Positions 7,939 through 19,803 of a stretch of 33,763 nucleotides of DNA are shown in pieces. The position numbers and the translations under genes were made by a program. This DNA is from Fusobacterium sp. (GTDB taxonomy: Bacteria; Fusobacteriota; Fusobacteriia; Fusobacteriales; Fusobacteriaceae), in the NCBI RefSeq assembly GCF_030528405.1, contig NZ_JAUMYY010000018.1, positions 1 to 33,763 on the forward strand, in the 5' to 3' direction. The notes under the pieces were generated by a model. That model was not told the DNA's origin and searched no databases. It worked only from the letters and a program-made list of their open reading frames with translations. Positions within the stretch are counted from its first letter, which is position 1. Each line of letters begins with the position of its first letter.

Positions 7939-9384
7939 ATGATAAAAGAATGGGAATCAGTTATAGGGCTTGAAGTTCATTTGCAATTAAAAACAGGGAC
8001 AAAAGTTTGGTGTGGATGTAGTTCTGAATATGATGAACAGGGAATAAATCTGCATAGTTGCCCTATATGTTTAGGTCATCCGGGGACGCTACCAAAACTT
8101 AATAAAAAAGTTGTAAATTATGCATTGAAGGCAGCACTTGCACTTAACTGTGAAATAAATAAAGAGAGTGGTTTTGATAGAAAAAATTATTTTTATCCAG
8201 ATGCTCCTAAAAACTATCAAATAACTCAATTTGAAAAATCCTATGCAGGAAAAGGTTATATAGAGTTTAAACTAAATTCTGGAAGAGAAGTTAAAGTGGG
8301 AATAACTAAAATACAGATAGAAGAAGATACAGCAAAAGCGATCCATGGAAAAAATGAGTCCTATTTAAATTTTAACAGGGCATCTATTCCTCTGATAGAG
8401 ATTATATCTGAGCCTGATATGAGAACTTCAGAGGAGGCATACGAATATTTAAATACATTGAAGAACATTATTAAATATACAGGTATTAGCGATGTATCAA
8501 TGGAATTAGGCTCGCTTAGATGTGATGCAAATATATCTGTTATGGAAAAAGGATCAAAAATTTTTGGTACTAGAGTTGAGGTTAAAAATTTAAATTCTTT
8601 TAAAGCTGTTGCAAGAGCTATAGACTATGAGGTTGGAAGGCAGATAGAGCTTATTCAAAATGGAGGAAAAGTAGAGCAGGAAACAAGGCTTTGGGATGAA
8701 GAAAATCAAATTACAAGACTTATGAGGTCTAAGGAAGAGGCAATGGATTATAGGTATTTTCATGAACCTGACCTTCTTAAGTTAGTAATAAGTGATGAAG
8801 ATATAGAAAGCATAAAAAAAGATATGCCTGAAACAAGAGCTGTAAAAGTAGAAAGATTTAGTAAGAATTATGGAATAGAAGAAAAGGAAGCACTTATTTT
8901 AACAGAAGACATAGAACTTTCAGAGTATTTTGAAGAAGTTGTTATAAAATCTGAAAACCCAAAAACTAGTGCTAACTGGATTTTAACTGAAGTTTTAAGG
9001 GTTTTAAAAAATAAAAATATTACAATAGAAAAATTTTCAATTTCTGCAGATAATTTAGCCAAGATTATAAAACTTATAGATAGCAAGATAATTTCTTCAA
9101 AAATTGCAAAAGATTTATTTGAAATTGCTTTAGAGGATTCAAGAGATCCCGAAATAATTGTTAAGGAAAAATCTATGGCACAGGTTTCTGATAGTTCTGA
9201 GATTGAAAAAATGGTAGACGAAGTTTTAGCAGCTAATCAAAAAATGATAGAAGATTATAAAAATGCTGATGAGGGAAGAAAGCCAAGAGTTTTAAAGGGA
9301 ATAGTTGGTCAGGTTATGAAGCTTTCTAAGGGAAAAGCTAACCCTGAATTAGTAAATGAGTTAATAATAAATAAAATTTCTTAG
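7939..9384 (+). CDS. gatB: Asp-tRNA(Asn)/Glu-tRNA(Gln) amidotransferase subunit B
   Basis: Binds the mischarged tRNA, activates its acyl group and transfers ammonia. The N-terminus EWESVIGLEVHLQL is the family hallmark. A zinc-type cysteine set follows (C25, C27, C41, C44), then FDRKNYFYPD and ISEPDMR of the catalytic cradle. The C-terminal helical/YqeY-like tail ends near KGIVGQVMKLSKGKANP, which contacts the tRNA elbow in known structures. The length of 481 residues is normal. AAGGAG precedes the ATG. The complete gatCAB set suggests the organism makes Gln-tRNA and/or Asn-tRNA by the indirect route. Confidence 0.96.
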   Translation: MIKEWESVIGLEVHLQLKTGTKVWCGCSSEYDEQGINLHSCPICLGHPGTLPKLNKKVVNYALKAALALNCEINKESGFDRKNYFYPDAPKNYQITQFEKSYAGKGYIEFKLNSGREVKVGITKIQIEEDTAKAIHGKNESYLNFNRASIPLIEIISEPDMRTSEEAYEYLNTLKNIIKYTGISDVSMELGSLRCDANISVMEKGSKIFGTRVEVKNLNSFKAVARAIDYEVGRQIELIQNGGKVEQETRLWDEENQITRLMRSKEEAMDYRYFHEPDLLKLVISDEDIESIKKDMPETRAVKVERFSKNYGIEEKEALILTEDIELSEYFEEVVIKSENPKTSANWILTEVLRVLKNKNITIEKFSISADNLAKIIKLIDSKIISSKIAKDLFEIALEDSRDPEIIVKEKSMAQVSDSSEIEKMVDEVLAANQKMIEDYKNADEGRKPRVLKGIVGQVMKLSKGKANPELVNELIINKIS

Positions 9385-9426
9385 TAATTAAGAGAAAATT
9401 AAACAATATTTCTTGAATAGCACAAT

Positions 9427-9474
9427 ATACTATATATTGTGTTATTTTATTTTTTATACAACAATATATTGTAT
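9427..9474. promoter_or_regulatory. Two NrdR boxes upstream of nrdD
   Basis: Box 1 is ATACTATATATTGTGT (9427-9442); box 2 is CAACAATATATTGTAT (9459-9474). Both carry the conserved core of the known NrdR motif (acaCwAtATaTwGtgt). They are 16 bases apart, 32 centre to centre, or about three helix turns, the usual NrdR layout. Box 2 covers the -35 of the nrdD promoter, so repression by NrdR when dATP is plentiful is expected. Confidence 0.82.
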
Positions 9475-9497
9475 TTTACAGAAAAAAGTGCTATAAT
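9469..9497 (+). promoter_or_regulatory. Promoter of nrdDG
   Basis: TTGTAT (9469-9474), a 17-base spacer and a perfect TATAAT (9492-9497). The -35 lies inside NrdR box 2. The predicted leader is about 130 bases and very A/T-rich, with no clear structure. Confidence 0.72.
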
Positions 9498-9635
9498 GAA
9501 TTTACACTTTTAAAGTTTTTTTGGTTAAAGTTTTGAAATGGAAAAAATTTTTCAAAAATAAACAAAAAAATTAAAATTAAAAGAAAATTAATTTTTTGTT
9601 AAGAAAAAAATATAGTTTAAATGAATGGAGGCAAA

Positions 9636-11828
9636 ATGAAAAAAGTTATTAAAAGAGATGGAACGGTTGTGGATTTTGATAAAAATAGAATTATAAAAGC
9701 TATTACTATGGCATTTGAAAAGCACTCAGATCATATAAATAAAGACTTAATAGAAAAAATTGCCTCCCAAATAGAAAATATAGAGGAGAAAATTTTATCA
9801 GTAGAAGAAATTCAGGATATAGTTGTAAAGAAGTTAATGGCATCTTCTGAAAAAGATATTGCTATGGCATATCAAAGTTATAGAGCTTTAAAAGCTGAAA
9901 TAAGGGAAAAAGAAAAGAGCATATATAAGCAGATAGCTGAGCTTGTTGATGCTTCTGATGAAAAATTACTTTCAGAAAATGCAAATAAAGATTCTAAGAC
10001 AATATCAGTACAAAGAGATTTACTAGCTGGAATTTCATCAAGAGACTATTATTTAAATAAAATAGTTCCAAATCATATAAAGACAGCTCATATTAAGGGA
10101 GAAATTCATTTGCATGATCTAGATTACTTGCTTTTTAGAGAAACTAACTGTGAACTTGTGGATATAGAAGTTATGCTTAAAGGCGGTTGCAATATAGGAA
10201 ATGCAAAAATGCTTGAGCCAAATTCAGTAGATGTGGCTGTTGGTCATATTGTACAGATTATAGCTTCTGTTTCTTCTAATACTTATGGAGGTTGCTCAAT
10301 ACCATATTTGGATAGGGCTCTTGTGCCTTATATTAAGAAAACATTTAAAAAGCATTTTTTAAAAGGTTTAAAATATATTGAGCAATTAAGTGATGAAGAA
10401 ATTGAAAAAATAAAAAATAAATATGAAAATATCGAGAAATCAAATGAAGAATTAGAAAAAAAATATCCTAGAACTTTTATTTATTCTATGGATATGACAG
10501 AAGAATCTGTAAAACAAGCAATGCAAGGTTTAGAGTATGAGATAAATTCCCTATCTACAGTTAATGGGCAAACTCCTTTTACAACAGTGGGAATAGGGAC
10601 AGAAACTTCTTGGGAAGGAAGAATGGTTCAGTTCTATGTGCTTAAAACTAGAATGGCAGGTTTTGGTGCAAAAAAAGAGACAGCAATTTTCCCTAAAATA
10701 GTTTATGCTATGAATGAAGGTTTAAATTTAAATCCAGAAGATCCTAACTGGGATGTATCTCAACTAGCTTTTGAATGTATGACAAAATCTATATATCCAG
10801 ACATTTTATTTGTAAGTGATGAGCAGATTAAAAATGGTACAGTTGTTTATCCAATGGGCTGCAGAGCTTTTTTAAGTCCTTGGTTTGATAAGGATGGAAA
10901 GGAAAAATATTCAGGAAGATTTAATTTTGGAGCAACAACAATAAATCTTCCAAGAATAGCTATAAAAAATAAAGGAGATGAAAAGGGCTTCTATAAAGAA
11001 CTGGATAGAGTTCTAGAAATATGTAAAGATAATTGTCTGTTTAGAGCTAGATATTTAGAAAAAACTACAGCAGAAGTGGCACCTATTTTGTGGATGTCTG
11101 GTGCCTTAGCACAGAAACAAGCTAAGGAGACAATAGCTGATTTAATATGGGGAGGTTATGCAACTGTTTCCATAGGTTATATAGGTCTTAGTGAAGTTTC
11201 TCAGTTATTATACGGTAAAGATTTCTCTGAATCTGAAGAAATTCATGAAAAGGCTTTTAATATACTAAAATATATGAAGGAGAAATTAGAAAAATATAAG
11301 GCTGAGTACAATCTAGGTTTTGCACTATATGGCACTCCTTCAGAGTCGCTTTGTGATAGATTTGCAAGAATAGATAGAGAAGAATTTGGAAATATAGAAG
11401 GTATAACTGATAAAGGCTACTATGACAATTCTTTTCATGTGTCTTCAAAGCTAAATATGAATCCATTTGAAAAACTAAAGCAGGAAGCACTGGGTCATAA
11501 ATATTCAAGTGGAGGTCATATAAGCTATATAGAAACGGATTCATTAACAAAAAATATAGATGCTATTCCAGATATATTAAGATATGCCAGAATGATAGGA
11601 ATACATTATATGGGTATTAACCAACCTGTTGATAAATGTCATATTTGTGGTTTTAAGGGAGAATTTACAGCAACAAAAGAAGGGTTCACATGTCCACAAT
11701 GTGGAAATTATGATGGAAATCAAATGAGTGTAATAAGGAGAGTATGCGGCTATCTATCTCAACCTAATTCAAGGCCTTTTAATAAGGGGAAACAGAAGGA
11801 AATAATGAGTAGAGTAAAGCATAATTAG
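9636..11828 (+). CDS. nrdD: Anaerobic ribonucleoside-triphosphate reductase (class III)
   Basis: Reduces NTPs to dNTPs without oxygen using a glycyl radical. The N-terminal ATP-cone (KVIKRDGTVVDFDKNRI onward, about residues 1-95) is the allosteric site. The large barrel contains NGQTPFTT and VYPMGCRAF. A zinc site near the end has two CxxC pairs (CHIC and CPQC), followed by the radical site RVCGYL with the glycine at residue 705. The frame opens at ATG 9621, but GGAGG (9627-9631) is downstream of that codon and 4 bases before ATG 9636, so the latter is chosen (730 residues). NrdR boxes and a promoter lie upstream; nrdG follows after 4 bases. Confidence 0.96.
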   Translation: MKKVIKRDGTVVDFDKNRIIKAITMAFEKHSDHINKDLIEKIASQIENIEEKILSVEEIQDIVVKKLMASSEKDIAMAYQSYRALKAEIREKEKSIYKQIAELVDASDEKLLSENANKDSKTISVQRDLLAGISSRDYYLNKIVPNHIKTAHIKGEIHLHDLDYLLFRETNCELVDIEVMLKGGCNIGNAKMLEPNSVDVAVGHIVQIIASVSSNTYGGCSIPYLDRALVPYIKKTFKKHFLKGLKYIEQLSDEEIEKIKNKYENIEKSNEELEKKYPRTFIYSMDMTEESVKQAMQGLEYEINSLSTVNGQTPFTTVGIGTETSWEGRMVQFYVLKTRMAGFGAKKETAIFPKIVYAMNEGLNLNPEDPNWDVSQLAFECMTKSIYPDILFVSDEQIKNGTVVYPMGCRAFLSPWFDKDGKEKYSGRFNFGATTINLPRIAIKNKGDEKGFYKELDRVLEICKDNCLFRARYLEKTTAEVAPILWMSGALAQKQAKETIADLIWGGYATVSIGYIGLSEVSQLLYGKDFSESEEIHEKAFNILKYMKEKLEKYKAEYNLGFALYGTPSESLCDRFARIDREEFGNIEGITDKGYYDNSFHVSSKLNMNPFEKLKQEALGHKYSSGGHISYIETDSLTKNIDAIPDILRYARMIGIHYMGINQPVDKCHICGFKGEFTATKEGFTCPQCGNYDGNQMSVIRRVCGYLSQPNSRPFNKGKQKEIMSRVKHN

Positions 11829-11832
11829 AAAA

Positions 11833-12342
11833 ATGAATTATTCAGGAATTAAATATGCGGATATGATAAATGGAATAGGTATAAGAGTAAGTCTTTTTGT
11901 AAGTGGTTGTAATCACGCTTGTAAGGATTGTTTTAATGCTGAAACATGGAATCCTAAATACGGGGAAGAATTTACTGTAAAGCAAGAAGATGAAATTATA
12001 GAGTTTTTTAAAAAATATGGAAAAACTATAAAGGGTTTATCAATTTTAGGAGGAGATCCTACATATCCACAAAATATAGAGCCTTTAATCAAATTTTTAA
12101 AAAAGTTTAAAGCTGAACTGCCAGATAGAGATATTTGGATATGGTCTGGTTTTACTTGGGAAGAGATAATGCAAGATAAGAAAAAGAAAGAGCTAATTTC
12201 TCTCTGTGATGTTTTAATAGATGGAAGGTTCATAAGAGAGCTAAAAGATTTAAATTTAAAGTGGAGAGGTAGTTCAAATCAAAGAGTAGTAGATATAAAA
12301 AAGAGTTTAGCTTGTAAAGAGGTACAACTTTTAGAGTTTTAA
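11833..12342 (+). CDS. nrdG: Anaerobic ribonucleotide reductase activating protein
   Basis: Radical-SAM activase that puts the glycyl radical on NrdD. The iron-sulfur motif CX3CX2C is visible in SGCNHACKDCFN, and the SAM-binding glycine-rich LGGDPT follows. The length of 169 residues is typical. The ATG is 4 bases after the nrdD stop and lacks a clear Shine-Dalgarno, so translation is probably coupled to nrdD. A terminator follows 24 bases after the stop. Confidence 0.95.
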   Translation: MNYSGIKYADMINGIGIRVSLFVSGCNHACKDCFNAETWNPKYGEEFTVKQEDEIIEFFKKYGKTIKGLSILGGDPTYPQNIEPLIKFLKKFKAELPDRDIWIWSGFTWEEIMQDKKKKELISLCDVLIDGRFIRELKDLNLKWRGSSNQRVVDIKKSLACKEVQLLEF

Positions 12343-12366
12343 AAGGGAATTTTTAATATATTTTAG

Positions 12367-12402
12367 AAAATAGCTTCAAAAAATGGAGCTATTTTTTATT
12401 TT
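12367..12402 (+). terminator. Rho-independent terminator of nrdDG
   Basis: AAAATAGCTTC (12367-12377) pairs with GGAGCTATTTT (12385-12395), with one G-U pair, over a 7-base loop, and runs into a T-rich tail. Confidence 0.85.
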
Positions 12403-12413
12403 TTAAAAAATAA

Positions 12414-12442
12414 AAGACAAAAGTATGAAAATTTGATATAAT
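12414..12442 (+). promoter_or_regulatory. Likely promoter of glyA
   Basis: AAGACA (12414-12419; four of six matches to TTGACA), a 17-base spacer and a perfect TATAAT (12437-12442), about 27 bases before the Shine-Dalgarno. Confidence 0.55.
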
Positions 12443-12481
12443 TCTTGAAAATTATTTAATAAAAGTAAAGAGGTGAATAAT

Positions 12482-13723
12482 ATGATAGAAAATTTAAAAA
12501 ATGTAGACTTAGAAATTTATAATGCTATTATTTCTGAAAAGAGAAGACAGGAAGAAGGAATAGAGCTAATAGCTTCAGAAAATTTTGTTTCAAAAGCTGT
12601 AATGGAAGCAGCAGGCTCAGTTCTTACAAATAAGTATGCTGAAGGTTATGCAGGAAAAAGATATTATGGAGGCTGTGTCAATGTAGATATTGTTGAAAAT
12701 TTGGCAGTGGAGAGATTGAAAAAACTTTTTGGAGCAAAATTTGCAAATGTCCAAGCACATTCAGGTTCACAGGCAAATATGGCAGTCTATGTGGCTCTGC
12801 TTGAGGCTGGAGAAAAAATATTAGGTATGAGTTTGAATGCAGGAGGACATTTAACACACGGTTATAAAATTAATTTTTCTGGAAAAAATTATATAGGTTT
12901 GGAATATGGTTTAAGTATAGAAACAGAGAGAATAGATTTTGAAGAAATCAGAAAGATTGCTTTGGAGGAAAGACCTAAAATAATAGTTGCAGGAGCAAGT
13001 GCCTATTCAAGAATAATAGATTTTAAAAAATTTAGAGAGATAGCTGATGAGATAGGAGCATATTTAATGGTAGATATGGCACATATAGCAGGTTTAGTTG
13101 CGGCAGGGGAACATCCAAATCCTTTAGAGTATGCAGATGTAGTGACATCTACAACTCATAAAACTTTAAGAGGTCCTCGTGGTGGAGTTATTTTAACTAA
13201 CGATGAGGAAATAGCAAAAAAGATTGACAGAACTATTTTTCCAGGAATACAAGGAGGACCTTTGATGCATATAATTGCAGCCAAAGCTGTAGCTTTTAAA
13301 GAGGCATTGAGTTCGGAATTTAAAGAATACCAAAGACAAGTTATAAAAAATGCTAAAGCTATGGCAGATGAATTGGTTAAATGTGGTTTAAGAATAGTCA
13401 GTGGAGGAACTGACAATCATTTAATGCTTGTTGATTTGAGAGCAAAGAAAGTCACAGGAAAATTAGCAGAAGAAATATTAGAAAAAGCTGGAATCACATG
13501 TAATAAAAATGCAATTCCAAATGATCCAGAAAAACCTTTTATAACTAGTGGAATAAGATTGGGAAGCCCTGCTATTACTGCAAGAGGTATGAAGGAAGAG
13601 GAAGCTAGGCAGATTGCAAGAATGATAGTAAAAGTTTTGGAAAATTTTAATGATGAAAAGAAAATCTTAGAAGTGAAATCAGAAGTTTTGGAACTGACAA
13701 AAAAATATCCTCTATATAATTAA
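12482..13723 (+). CDS. glyA: Serine hydroxymethyltransferase
   Basis: PLP enzyme that interconverts serine and glycine and charges tetrahydrofolate with one-carbon units. The PLP lysine is K227 in [15 protein letters not shown]198 and H201 in MVDMAHIAG bind the cofactor ring. The N-terminal block IELIASENF and the YYGGC motif are intact. The frame opens at GTG 12473, but that GTG is part of the Shine-Dalgarno AAGAGGTGA; ATG 12482 has correct spacing (413 residues). Its promoter lies just upstream, and it converges on the serine dehydratase gene across a shared long hairpin. Confidence 0.96.
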   Translation: MIENLKNVDLEIYNAIISEKRRQEEGIELIASENFVSKAVMEAAGSVLTNKYAEGYAGKRYYGGCVNVDIVENLAVERLKKLFGAKFANVQAHSGSQANMAVYVALLEAGEKILGMSLNAGGHLTHGYKINFSGKNYIGLEYGLSIETERIDFEEIRKIALEERPKIIVAGASAYSRIIDFKKFREIADEIGAYLMVDMAHIAGLVAAGEHPNPLEYADVVTSTTHKTLRGPRGGVILTNDEEIAKKIDRTIFPGIQGGPLMHIIAAKAVAFKEALSSEFKEYQRQVIKNAKAMADELVKCGLRIVSGGTDNHLMLVDLRAKKVTGKLAEEILEKAGITCNKNAIPNDPEKPFITSGIRLGSPAITARGMKEEEARQIARMIVKVLENFNDEKKILEVKSEVLELTKKYPLYN

Positions 13724-13727
13724 AAAT

Positions 13728-13810
13728 AAGGCTATTGCAAAGTTTATAAATGTTTGCTCGATATTTTATAACAATAACAAGCAATATAAATTTAATGCAA
13801 TAGCCTTTTT
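13728..13810. terminator. Bidirectional long hairpin between glyA and sdaA
   Basis: AAGGCTATTGCA (13728-13739) pairs perfectly with TGCAATAGCCTT (13796-13807). T follows on the plus strand and an A/T-rich tail on the minus strand. The 56-base interior can pair further (TTTATA with TATAAA, TTGCT with AGCAA), giving an extended rod. It serves two convergent genes. Confidence 0.75.
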
Positions 13811-13811
13811 A

Positions 13812-15032
13812 TTATTTACTTAAAAGAATTTTTTCATAGTATTTTGCCAAACCTCCATCGGAAGTTTCTTTATATGCTGAACACATATCTTTTCCAGTTT
13901 CTTTCATTGTTTTTACAACTTCATCAAAACTTATAGTATGTGATCCATCAGTTGAAAGACAATAAGTAGCAGTATTTAGTGCTCTGACAGAACATATTGC
14001 ATTTCTTTCAATACAAGGTATTATTACAAAGCCACCTACAGGGTCACAAGTCATACCTAGGTGATGTTCCATTGCACTTTCTGCAGCATATTCTATTTGA
14101 TCTATATTGCCACCCATAAAATATGTTGCCATAGCTGCTCCCATGGAACAAGCTGAGCCAACTTCTGCCTGACAACCACCTTCAGCACCAGATATGGTAG
14201 CATTATGTTTTATAAGGTTTCCAATAATACCAGCTATTGCTAGACCTTTTAAAATTTCATCTTCCTTTAGTTCATATTCTTCTCTCATAGCTCTTAAAAG
14301 CCCTGGGATTACACCAGAAGCACCACAGGTAGGAGCAGTAACAACCTGCCCGATACTAGCATTTTCCTCGGAAACAGCAAGGGCATAGGCAAAAATCTTA
14401 TTTGTAAGTAAAAGTGAAGCCCTTTTAGTTAAGGCTTTTTCGTACATTTCTTTAGCCTTTCTTGGATATTTTAAGGGACCAGGAAGTAAGCCTTCTCTAT
14501 TTAAACCTCTTGTAACAGCCTCATCCATAGCATGATAAATTTTTTTCAAATGTTCCCATATTGAAGGATCTTCAAATTCATCTACATATTGCCAGAGTTC
14601 CTTATTGTTATCTTTACACCATTCCATAATATCTTTCATTGTGTTTAGAGGATAGACTTCAGTTTTGGGGCTTTTATCTAAAAGCTCATCCAAATCTTTA
14701 ATGGTTCCTCCACCCACAGAGAATACAGTATATTCTCCTATATTTTTTTTATCTTTGTCAAAGGCAATAAATTTCATACCGTTAGTATGTAATTCATGAA
14801 CAAAATTGGGCAGCCATTTTATTTCAACTTCCATGGGTTTGAAAGTTTCTACAATAATCCAGTCAGTGAAATGCCCTTTTCCAGTGGCAGATAAGCTCCC
14901 CCAAAGCTCGACAATAAAGCTATCAGCATTGGGAAATTTTTCTTTAGCTCTTCCTACAGCTCTTTGAGGACCAATTGTGTGCGAACTTGAAGGACCACAA
15001 CCAATTTTAAATAACTCTTTTAAAGTATCCAT
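13812..15032 (-). CDS. sdaA: L-serine ammonia-lyase (serine dehydratase), iron-sulfur type, single chain
   Basis: Deaminates L-serine to pyruvate and ammonia. The beta domain comes first (FKIGCGPSSSHTIGP at residues 8-22), then the alpha catalytic domain with GGCQAEVGSACSMG and CDPVGGFVIIPC, whose cysteines carry the 4Fe-4S cluster. The fused form has about 406 residues. The frame is open from TTG 15053, but ATG 15032 gives the usual family start MDTLKELFKIG and has AAGG/GGGG just upstream. It is the last gene of a minus-strand run and lies 46 bases after the thioredoxin-like gene. It probably supports serine fermentation. Confidence 0.93.
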   Translation of the reverse strand: MDTLKELFKIGCGPSSSHTIGPQRAVGRAKEKFPNADSFIVELWGSLSATGKGHFTDWIIVETFKPMEVEIKWLPNFVHELHTNGMKFIAFDKDKKNIGEYTVFSVGGGTIKDLDELLDKSPKTEVYPLNTMKDIMEWCKDNNKELWQYVDEFEDPSIWEHLKKIYHAMDEAVTRGLNREGLLPGPLKYPRKAKEMYEKALTKRASLLLTNKIFAYALAVSEENASIGQVVTAPTCGASGVIPGLLRAMREEYELKEDEILKGLAIAGIIGNLIKHNATISGAEGGCQAEVGSACSMGAAMATYFMGGNIDQIEYAAESAMEHHLGMTCDPVGGFVIIPCIERNAICSVRALNTATYCLSTDGSHTISFDEVVKTMKETGKDMCSAYKETSDGGLAKYYEKILLSK

Positions 15033-15078
15033 TTTCCTTAACCCCTTTCTCAAAACAATAATTAATTTCTACTTTTTT

Positions 15079-15552
15079 CTACAAAATTTCTTCTAATATC
15101 TCATCAGTTTTTAAACCGTTAAAGTAATCAGTAGCATCTTTTCCTAAACCTGTTTCAGAATATTTTTTAGGAAATCCTATAAAAGATTTTTGGAAATTAA
15201 ATTTCTCATCTAATATTAGGGCTGTTGGTACAACGAAATCATCCTCATCTATTTCTAAAAAGTCAGCTATTTCCATAAAACCTCGTCCCATAGTTATAAA
15301 AGATAAATTTATTTTTGGATTAAGTTCATTTATTTTTTTTACTGTGGCAACGAAAGCTCTGGCATAGGGACACCAAGTTTCAACACTTGCAACAATGTAT
15401 AATTCTTTATTGACGCTTTTAATTCTCTTTATATTTTCATCTGAAAATTTTATATTTTTTTCTGTTTCGAAAAATTTTTCTCTTTCACCTTCACTTGCAA
15501 TTTCTATAAAATTTTTTAAATTAAATCCATCGAAAAAAATTTCTTTTAACAT
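15079..15552 (-). CDS. Thioredoxin-fold protein with a monothiol CPYA site
   Basis: The 157 residues show a thioredoxin-like centre: strand LYIVASVETW, then C61-P-Y-A64-R, and the cis-proline segment DDFVVPTALI. The second cysteine of the usual CxxC is replaced by alanine, so it cannot do a normal dithiol exchange; a monothiol, binding or peroxidase-like role is possible. There is no signal peptide, so it is cytosolic. The Shine-Dalgarno GTGGAGG lies inside the last codons of ruvA, and the ATG starts one base after the ruvA stop, so the two are translationally coupled. The substrate is unknown. Confidence 0.78.
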   Translation of the reverse strand: MLKEIFFDGFNLKNFIEIASEGEREKFFETEKNIKFSDENIKRIKSVNKELYIVASVETWCPYARAFVATVKKINELNPKINLSFITMGRGFMEIADFLEIDEDDFVVPTALILDEKFNFQKSFIGFPKKYSETGLGKDATDYFNGLKTDEILEEIL

Positions 15553-15553
15553 C

Positions 15554-16138
15554 TTAAGCCTCCACTTTAATTTTCTTTAAAACTTCTTTTATTGCATCTT
15601 CTATTGAAGAAAATTTATCTAAATCTGTTTTTTGTAAAATTTTGTCAATATCTTTTTTAGCATAGCCCAAAGCTTCCAACGCTAAAATTAAATCATCTAA
15701 TAGATATGAAGAAATTTTTGTTTCTCTTATTACATCTATATTTTTTAATTTTTTCTTCAAATCAAGTATAATGAGTTGAGCTTTTTTTTCACCAAGCTTG
15801 GGAACTTTTTTCAAATTTTCAACATCTTCAGAAATTATTAATTCCACAACTCTATTGTATGAAAAAGTAGATAGAATTGCCAAAGCTAAAGATAGACCTA
15901 TTCCTTTAACATTTAGTAACATTTCAAACAGTTTTCTTTCTTTTTCCTCCAAAAATCCTATTAATTTATTAGCATCCTCTCTTATATAATTAAAAATAAA
16001 TAGCTTATATTTTTCTCCAGCCATTAATTTTTCATATTCCCTAAGAGAAATATAAATTTTATAGCCTACACCATTTAAATCTAAGGCTATATATTCCAGT
16101 TTTTTATAGCTAACGGTACCATATAGATATTCAAACAT
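15554..16138 (-). CDS. ruvA: Holliday junction branch migration protein RuvA
   Basis: Tetrameric DNA-binding subunit that loads the RuvB motor on Holliday junctions. The N-terminal OB fold (MFEYLYGTVSYKKLEYIALD, then NGVGYKIYIS) is followed by two helix-hairpin-helix motifs (LLNVKGIGLSLALAIL and VPKLGEKKAQLIILDL). The C-terminal RuvB-contact domain is ALEALGYAKKDIDKIL. The 194 residues are a full-length protein. CAGGAG precedes the ATG. It lies 17 bases after uvrA. ruvB is not in the window. Confidence 0.95.
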   Translation of the reverse strand: MFEYLYGTVSYKKLEYIALDLNGVGYKIYISLREYEKLMAGEKYKLFIFNYIREDANKLIGFLEEKERKLFEMLLNVKGIGLSLALAILSTFSYNRVVELIISEDVENLKKVPKLGEKKAQLIILDLKKKLKNIDVIRETKISSYLLDDLILALEALGYAKKDIDKILQKTDLDKFSSIEDAIKEVLKKIKVEA

Positions 16139-16155
16139 TTTTACTCCTGTTATAT

Positions 16156-18987
<2,832 letters not shown>

Positions 18988-19036
18988 TTCTTAATTTGTC
19001 CTTTCAAAGTGTAGAAATAAATTTATGAAGTATATT

Positions 19037-19783
19037 TTATTTTCTTTTTAATGTTAATATATTTTCTTTATCTTCTTTAGTTATTCGTAGAGATTCTCTA
19101 ATTTTTTGTATTGATTTATTAACAGTCCAATTATCAAGCTTACATCCTTTCAAAAAGCTATGTGTCTGTTCTTTAAATTTTATATAGCAAATAGATAAAA
19201 GCCAAGCTTTTGCCATTTTTACATAGTAATGTTCATTTTTTATATGTTCACAAATTCTAAAAATATCTTCTAAATATTTGTCCTCGACATAATATTCAAG
19301 AAGGCTCACTAAAATGAATCTAAGTTCCCAAGGATTTTCAGAATCAATTTTAGGTAAAAGAAAGTCATAGAAAGCGTCCTTATTTTTTCTTACAAATTTT
19401 GCAGAGCTTAAAGCACAATCACACAATGCCCAATTATCAATAAGGTGTATAACTTTATCAATTTTATCAAGCTTATCTTTAAAGTCTTCCTTTATTTCAC
19501 AACAAACTATAGAATAAATAAGCTTCTCTTCAAAGTATAAAATCTTATTTTTTTTTAACATTTTTTCAAAAATTTTCAAATAATTTAAGTAATCACCTTT
19601 AACTATTTCTTTTGCTATTTTTCTAATTATAGGAACTCTAATACCTATTAGGGAATTTATGTCAATAGCTATTATTTTTGCATTAAATTCTCTATATTTT
19701 AAATCTTGTTCTTGAAATAAAAATTTTATAAATTTGGAATATTCTTCTTCATTTTTTATGTTTTTAAGAAAATTTTCTTCCAT
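19037..19783 (-). CDS. DNA alkylation repair protein, AlkD-like
   Basis: HEAT-repeat DNA glycosylase family that removes bulky or cationic alkylated bases. In Bacillus cereus AlkD, as I recall its numbering, W109, D113, R148 and W187 line the active site. Here W118 and D122 (NWALCD), R155 (PWELR) and W194 (KAWLLS) keep that spacing within two residues. The 248 residues are all helical in appearance. GGAGGCTAAGAA precedes the ATG. It sits 49 bases upstream of uvrA, so a shared repair transcript is likely. Confidence 0.87.
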   Translation of the reverse strand: MEENFLKNIKNEEEYSKFIKFLFQEQDLKYREFNAKIIAIDINSLIGIRVPIIRKIAKEIVKGDYLNYLKIFEKMLKKNKILYFEEKLIYSIVCCEIKEDFKDKLDKIDKVIHLIDNWALCDCALSSAKFVRKNKDAFYDFLLPKIDSENPWELRFILVSLLEYYVEDKYLEDIFRICEHIKNEHYYVKMAKAWLLSICYIKFKEQTHSFLKGCKLDNWTVNKSIQKIRESLRITKEDKENILTLKRK

Positions 19784-19803
19784 TTCTTAGCCTCCTTGAG
19801 AGC

